This document shows, one piece after another, positions 61,850 through 64,000 of a DNA stretch of 64,000 bases. The DNA comes from Candidatus Thorarchaeota archaeon MP8T_1. GTDB taxonomy: Archaea > Asgardarchaeota > Thorarchaeia > Thorarchaeales > Thorarchaeaceae. The DNA lies in NCBI GenBank assembly GCA_002825465.1, contig PJER01000001.1:1-64000 (forward strand). Direction: 5' to 3'. Made by a program: the position numbers and the translations under genes. Within the stretch, counting starts at the first letter, position 1, and each line of letters starts with the position of its first letter. The notes beneath the pieces are model-generated. The model worked only from the letters and a program-made list of their open reading frames with translations, had not been told where the DNA came from and did no database searches.

Positions 61850-63376
61850 CTACACCAGATTCAAACTCATTAATCCAGCTGATAAAGCGAAAGATATCCA
61901 GAATATAAGACTGCAGATAATGGACATCATGATAGGTCGAGTACCATTAACCATTCGGGTGTTCTGATAGCCCATTGATAGTGTACTAATTCCTAAGGTG
62001 GCTAATAGCGGAATTATATCAAGTGCAGTAAGAGACCCTGGATCAAAAATTGGTCCTTGTGATAAAAGCGAACCTATGAAGAGAAAAGGAGCAAGTGAAG
62101 CCAGCATCCCTAAGACAGCGGCACTCGTTAGAGTAAGTAGGTATACTTTCATTTTTTGTGCAGCAATAATTGAATCACGTTCTTTAGCTACTGCTGATCT
62201 TTTTACAAGCCTTGATGCAATCCTAGTAATACGTTCACCTGCACTATAAGTAGAAGTTTCGCACATCAAAGATATCATTCGAATCATCTGTGAAACTCGT
62301 TGACCAAGGGAAGCATTTGCAGACAGGTCCATAGCTTCAACTGAACTAAGTCCATCCCCAAAAATAGCTTGAATAGCTACATCAACTAATTTCTGGGCAT
62401 AGGGTCCAAGATCGTTTCTTACCGATGTCAAAGCAACTTCAAGAGTATCACCAGACGAGAGACGCTGTCCGAGTAATATCATGAAATTCAGGAATTCGTC
62501 ATATTCAGATACAATCTCTTTCTGAGTAGGTGCAAGTACAGAACTGTCGCGTGGTCTATCGAAGTAGGCTGAGAATTGACGAGAAAATCGAGACCGTAGA
62601 ATTGCATTGAGCACTATGAAGACGGGTGCAATAAGCAGTACAACCAAATCAGTTGCATAACCGCCAAGAGAAACAGCTAATGTGAACATGATTGGCACAT
62701 ATGTGACTAATGCTGCAACAACTAGTAATCTACTTTCTAATTCGATATTCTTCTGTCGTAAAGCGAGGTCTGCTTCAAATGATTCTCCTGATAGGTCATC
62801 AAGGAGGTCCGATTTCTTCTCAAGTGAGGATATAATCGCCGTGAAATACCGTCTAATATCATCTGAAGGTTGGTCCTTGGCAAAATCCATGAGACACGTT
62901 TCTGGTGGAACTCCATCTGCAATCCGACCAAGCATTAAACGGAATGCATTCGAGAGGTAAGGATGATCTGATTGAGCAACCATCTCAATTGCATCAAAGA
63001 TAGTTCCCCCTGTTTGAAAGACTAAAATGAATTGCTCAAAAACGAGATCAGCCTCCTCAGAGAGACCAAGTTTGTAACTATTCATTATAGAAATTGGATA
63101 CGATATGACGATGTAATATGTCACAACTGTTGCCATTAGGGTAAGAGGTATTGTGATGAATAGAGTAACTCCAAAAAGAGTAAGTAATAGAAAAGTGAGT
63201 ATCAATGTAAGTATACTACTGAGAACTGAAGCCGCAACAACACCTTGAGCGCTGATGGTCATAATAGGATCGAGAAAACGCACAGCTCGTGTAAGCTCAT
63301 GGTCAGTTGTCTTTCTAGTAATTCTAGAGAAAGGAGGAATTCTAGAACTAATATTGCATAACTTCTCGTACAACAC
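61850..63376 (-). CDS. FlaJ/TadC-like type II secretion F-domain protein
   Basis: 508 aa, GTG start. Two T2SSF-type halves: LSEEADLVFEQFILVFQTGGTIFDAIEMVAQ and FLNFMILLGQRLSSGDTLEVALTSV, each followed by an acidic helical stretch and TM segments (VVAALVTYVPIMFTLAVSLGG; LTLTSAAVLGMLASLAPFLFIG). Such proteins form the membrane platform of archaella and type IV pili. No ATPase or pilin gene is next to it here. The gene upstream on the same strand is cut by the window edge. Confidence 0.8.
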   Translation of the reverse strand: MLYEKLCNISSRIPPFSRITRKTTDHELTRAVRFLDPIMTISAQGVVAASVLSSILTLILTFLLLTLFGVTLFITIPLTLMATVVTYYIVISYPISIMNSYKLGLSEEADLVFEQFILVFQTGGTIFDAIEMVAQSDHPYLSNAFRLMLGRIADGVPPETCLMDFAKDQPSDDIRRYFTAIISSLEKKSDLLDDLSGESFEADLALRQKNIELESRLLVVAALVTYVPIMFTLAVSLGGYATDLVVLLIAPVFIVLNAILRSRFSRQFSAYFDRPRDSSVLAPTQKEIVSEYDEFLNFMILLGQRLSSGDTLEVALTSVRNDLGPYAQKLVDVAIQAIFGDGLSSVEAMDLSANASLGQRVSQMIRMISLMCETSTYSAGERITRIASRLVKRSAVAKERDSIIAAQKMKVYLLTLTSAAVLGMLASLAPFLFIGSLLSQGPIFDPGSLTALDIIPLLATLGISTLSMGYQNTRMVNGTRPIMMSIICSLIFWISFALSAGLMSLNLV

Positions 63377-63437
63377 TTCTCAAGTCCTCTACAATCAGAC
63401 AATACTGTACATCTCTTAAATTACACGATACTATGTT

Positions 63438-63483
63438 CAAAAAAAAGAGATTTGTTCCTCAGGATGATTAATTCCTGAGGAAC
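63438..63483 (-). terminator. Hairpin-plus-T terminator of the edge gene
   Basis: GTTCCTCAGGA / TCCTGAGGAAC, a perfect eleven-base stem (63454-63464, 63473-63483), eight-base loop. Minus-strand tail CTCTTTTTTTTG. It separates the edge gene from the FlaJ-like gene. Confidence 0.88.
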
Positions 63484-63493
63484 GTTATGCGAA

Positions 63494-64000
63494 TTATCTT
63501 CGTCGACGAATAATCCAGATGACAGCTATGATTCCGCCAACAATTAGAAGAAGTGCTATCAGTCCCCCGCCTTCATCATCTCCTGGACCAATCTCAGACA
63601 GATTAGTGTATGCAACATATACTGGATCTTGTTGCACGCGCAATCCGTTCCATTCAGGGAAGGTAACACAATACCACCAGTCACTATTAACGAAGGCAGT
63701 TCCGTTAAGCGTTCCTTGAACCATGTCACCTACTGACGAATATTCATCACGAACATCCTCAGAAAGACCATAAGCCATGTGAGCAAATACAAAAGCAGAT
63801 AGTGGTAATTGCCAAGCAACAAGAATGAGATCACTCAATCTTGCACCTAACAGAGCATTGATTGTAGTTTCGTCATCTGAAACCGAAGTCCAAGGATCTG
63901 TTGTTTCATTTAATAGAGCATACTGTCGACCAAACCCAATATCAAAAGCGCGTTCTTGATTTCCTACCTCAATAGTAATGTTATCATCCATTGGTATTGT
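63494..64000 (-). CDS. Surface protein, 5' end cut by window edge
   Basis: The frame is open through 64000, so the gene probably starts outside; ATG 63991 may be internal. The visible end has a beta-rich extracellular part (DWWYCVTFPEWNGLRVQQDPVYVAYTNLS), an acidic GPGDDEGGG linker, a single TM (LIALLLIVGGIIAVIWII) and tail RRRR. A C-terminally anchored protein facing the outside. No specific family recognised. Confidence 0.55.
   Translation of the reverse strand, partial: TIPMDDNITIEVGNQERAFDIGFGRQYALLNETTDPWTSVSDDETTINALLGARLSDLILVAWQLPLSAFVFAHMAYGLSEDVRDEYSSVGDMVQGTLNGTAFVNSDWWYCVTFPEWNGLRVQQDPVYVAYTNLSEIGPGDDEGGGLIALLLIVGGIIAVIWIIRRRR

Noticed and set aside
1..64000. tRNA, rRNA, insertion sequence or prophage
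   Set aside because: Intergenic gaps are short and I saw no cloverleaf arms, transposase frames, terminal repeats or phage genes. Small RNAs cannot be excluded by eye.

Overview
The window reads as a gene-dense stretch of an AT-rich archaeal chromosome, most likely from an Asgard-type archaeon. Archaeal markers are topoisomerase VI (both subunits), an Hsp20-Cdc48 operon, an RpoH/Rpb5 RNA polymerase subunit, TATA-box promoters, an archaellum/pilin-type FlaJ/TadC membrane protein and heavy use of TTG/GTG starts. Pointers to an Asgard-like lineage are a Roadblock/LC7 protein, longin-like proteins, a full-length eukaryote-style Rpb5 in two tandem copies, a SNAP-like helical-repeat protein and an AN1 zinc finger fused to a site-2 protease. 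The lineage within Asgard cannot be fixed from the sequence alone. I found no rRNA, tRNA, CRISPR array, insertion sequence or prophage.

Layout. 0-8 kb: membrane and surface proteins, a HIT hydrolase, a GbsR/MarR regulator coupled to a CrtI-like FAD enzyme, the SNAP-like protein, and small or unknown proteins. 8-12.5 kb: the Hsp20-Cdc48 operon with a clear operator/TATA promoter and a hairpin terminator, next to a COG2509-type flavoprotein. 12.6-18 kb: AN1-S2P protease, Top6B-Top6A, a coiled-coil/winged-helix protein and a PD-(D/E)xK nuclease-like protein. 18-28 kb: Roadblock plus NifB-like radical SAM pair, two tandem longin-like proteins, DUF2797, AmmeMemoRadiSam enzyme, coiled-coil/wHTH protein, transglutaminase-like protein, RecB/Cas4-like nuclease and several hypotheticals.

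28-52.5 kb is a cell-surface glycan locus. It holds split Alg14/Alg13, a GlcD/HdrD-like oxidoreductase pair (31.9-34.9 kb), a membrane-anchored glucuronyl C5-epimerase, a GT-C transferase, GT4-like transferases, a UDP-ManNAc-type dehydrogenase, a B12-type radical SAM enzyme, and nearly all genes of a pseudaminic-acid-type nonulosonate pathway (PseB, PseC, PseH-like, PseI, PseA-like amidotransferase, SpsF/PseF-like cytidylyltransferase, methylase). No PseG was recognised. The genes suggest an acidic, uronate- and nonulosonate-bearing surface glycan, probably displayed on large secreted proteins such as the one at 29.2-31.8 kb.

52.5-64 kb: a repeated-module membrane family, TatD, HD hydrolase, CinA-like protein, dolichol/phytol-kinase-like protein, two Rpb5 paralogs each with its own TATA box, a 40-residue desulforedoxin, a ribbon-helix-helix regulator and a FlaJ/TadC-like pilus protein. 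Strong hairpin-plus-T terminators close several transcription units.
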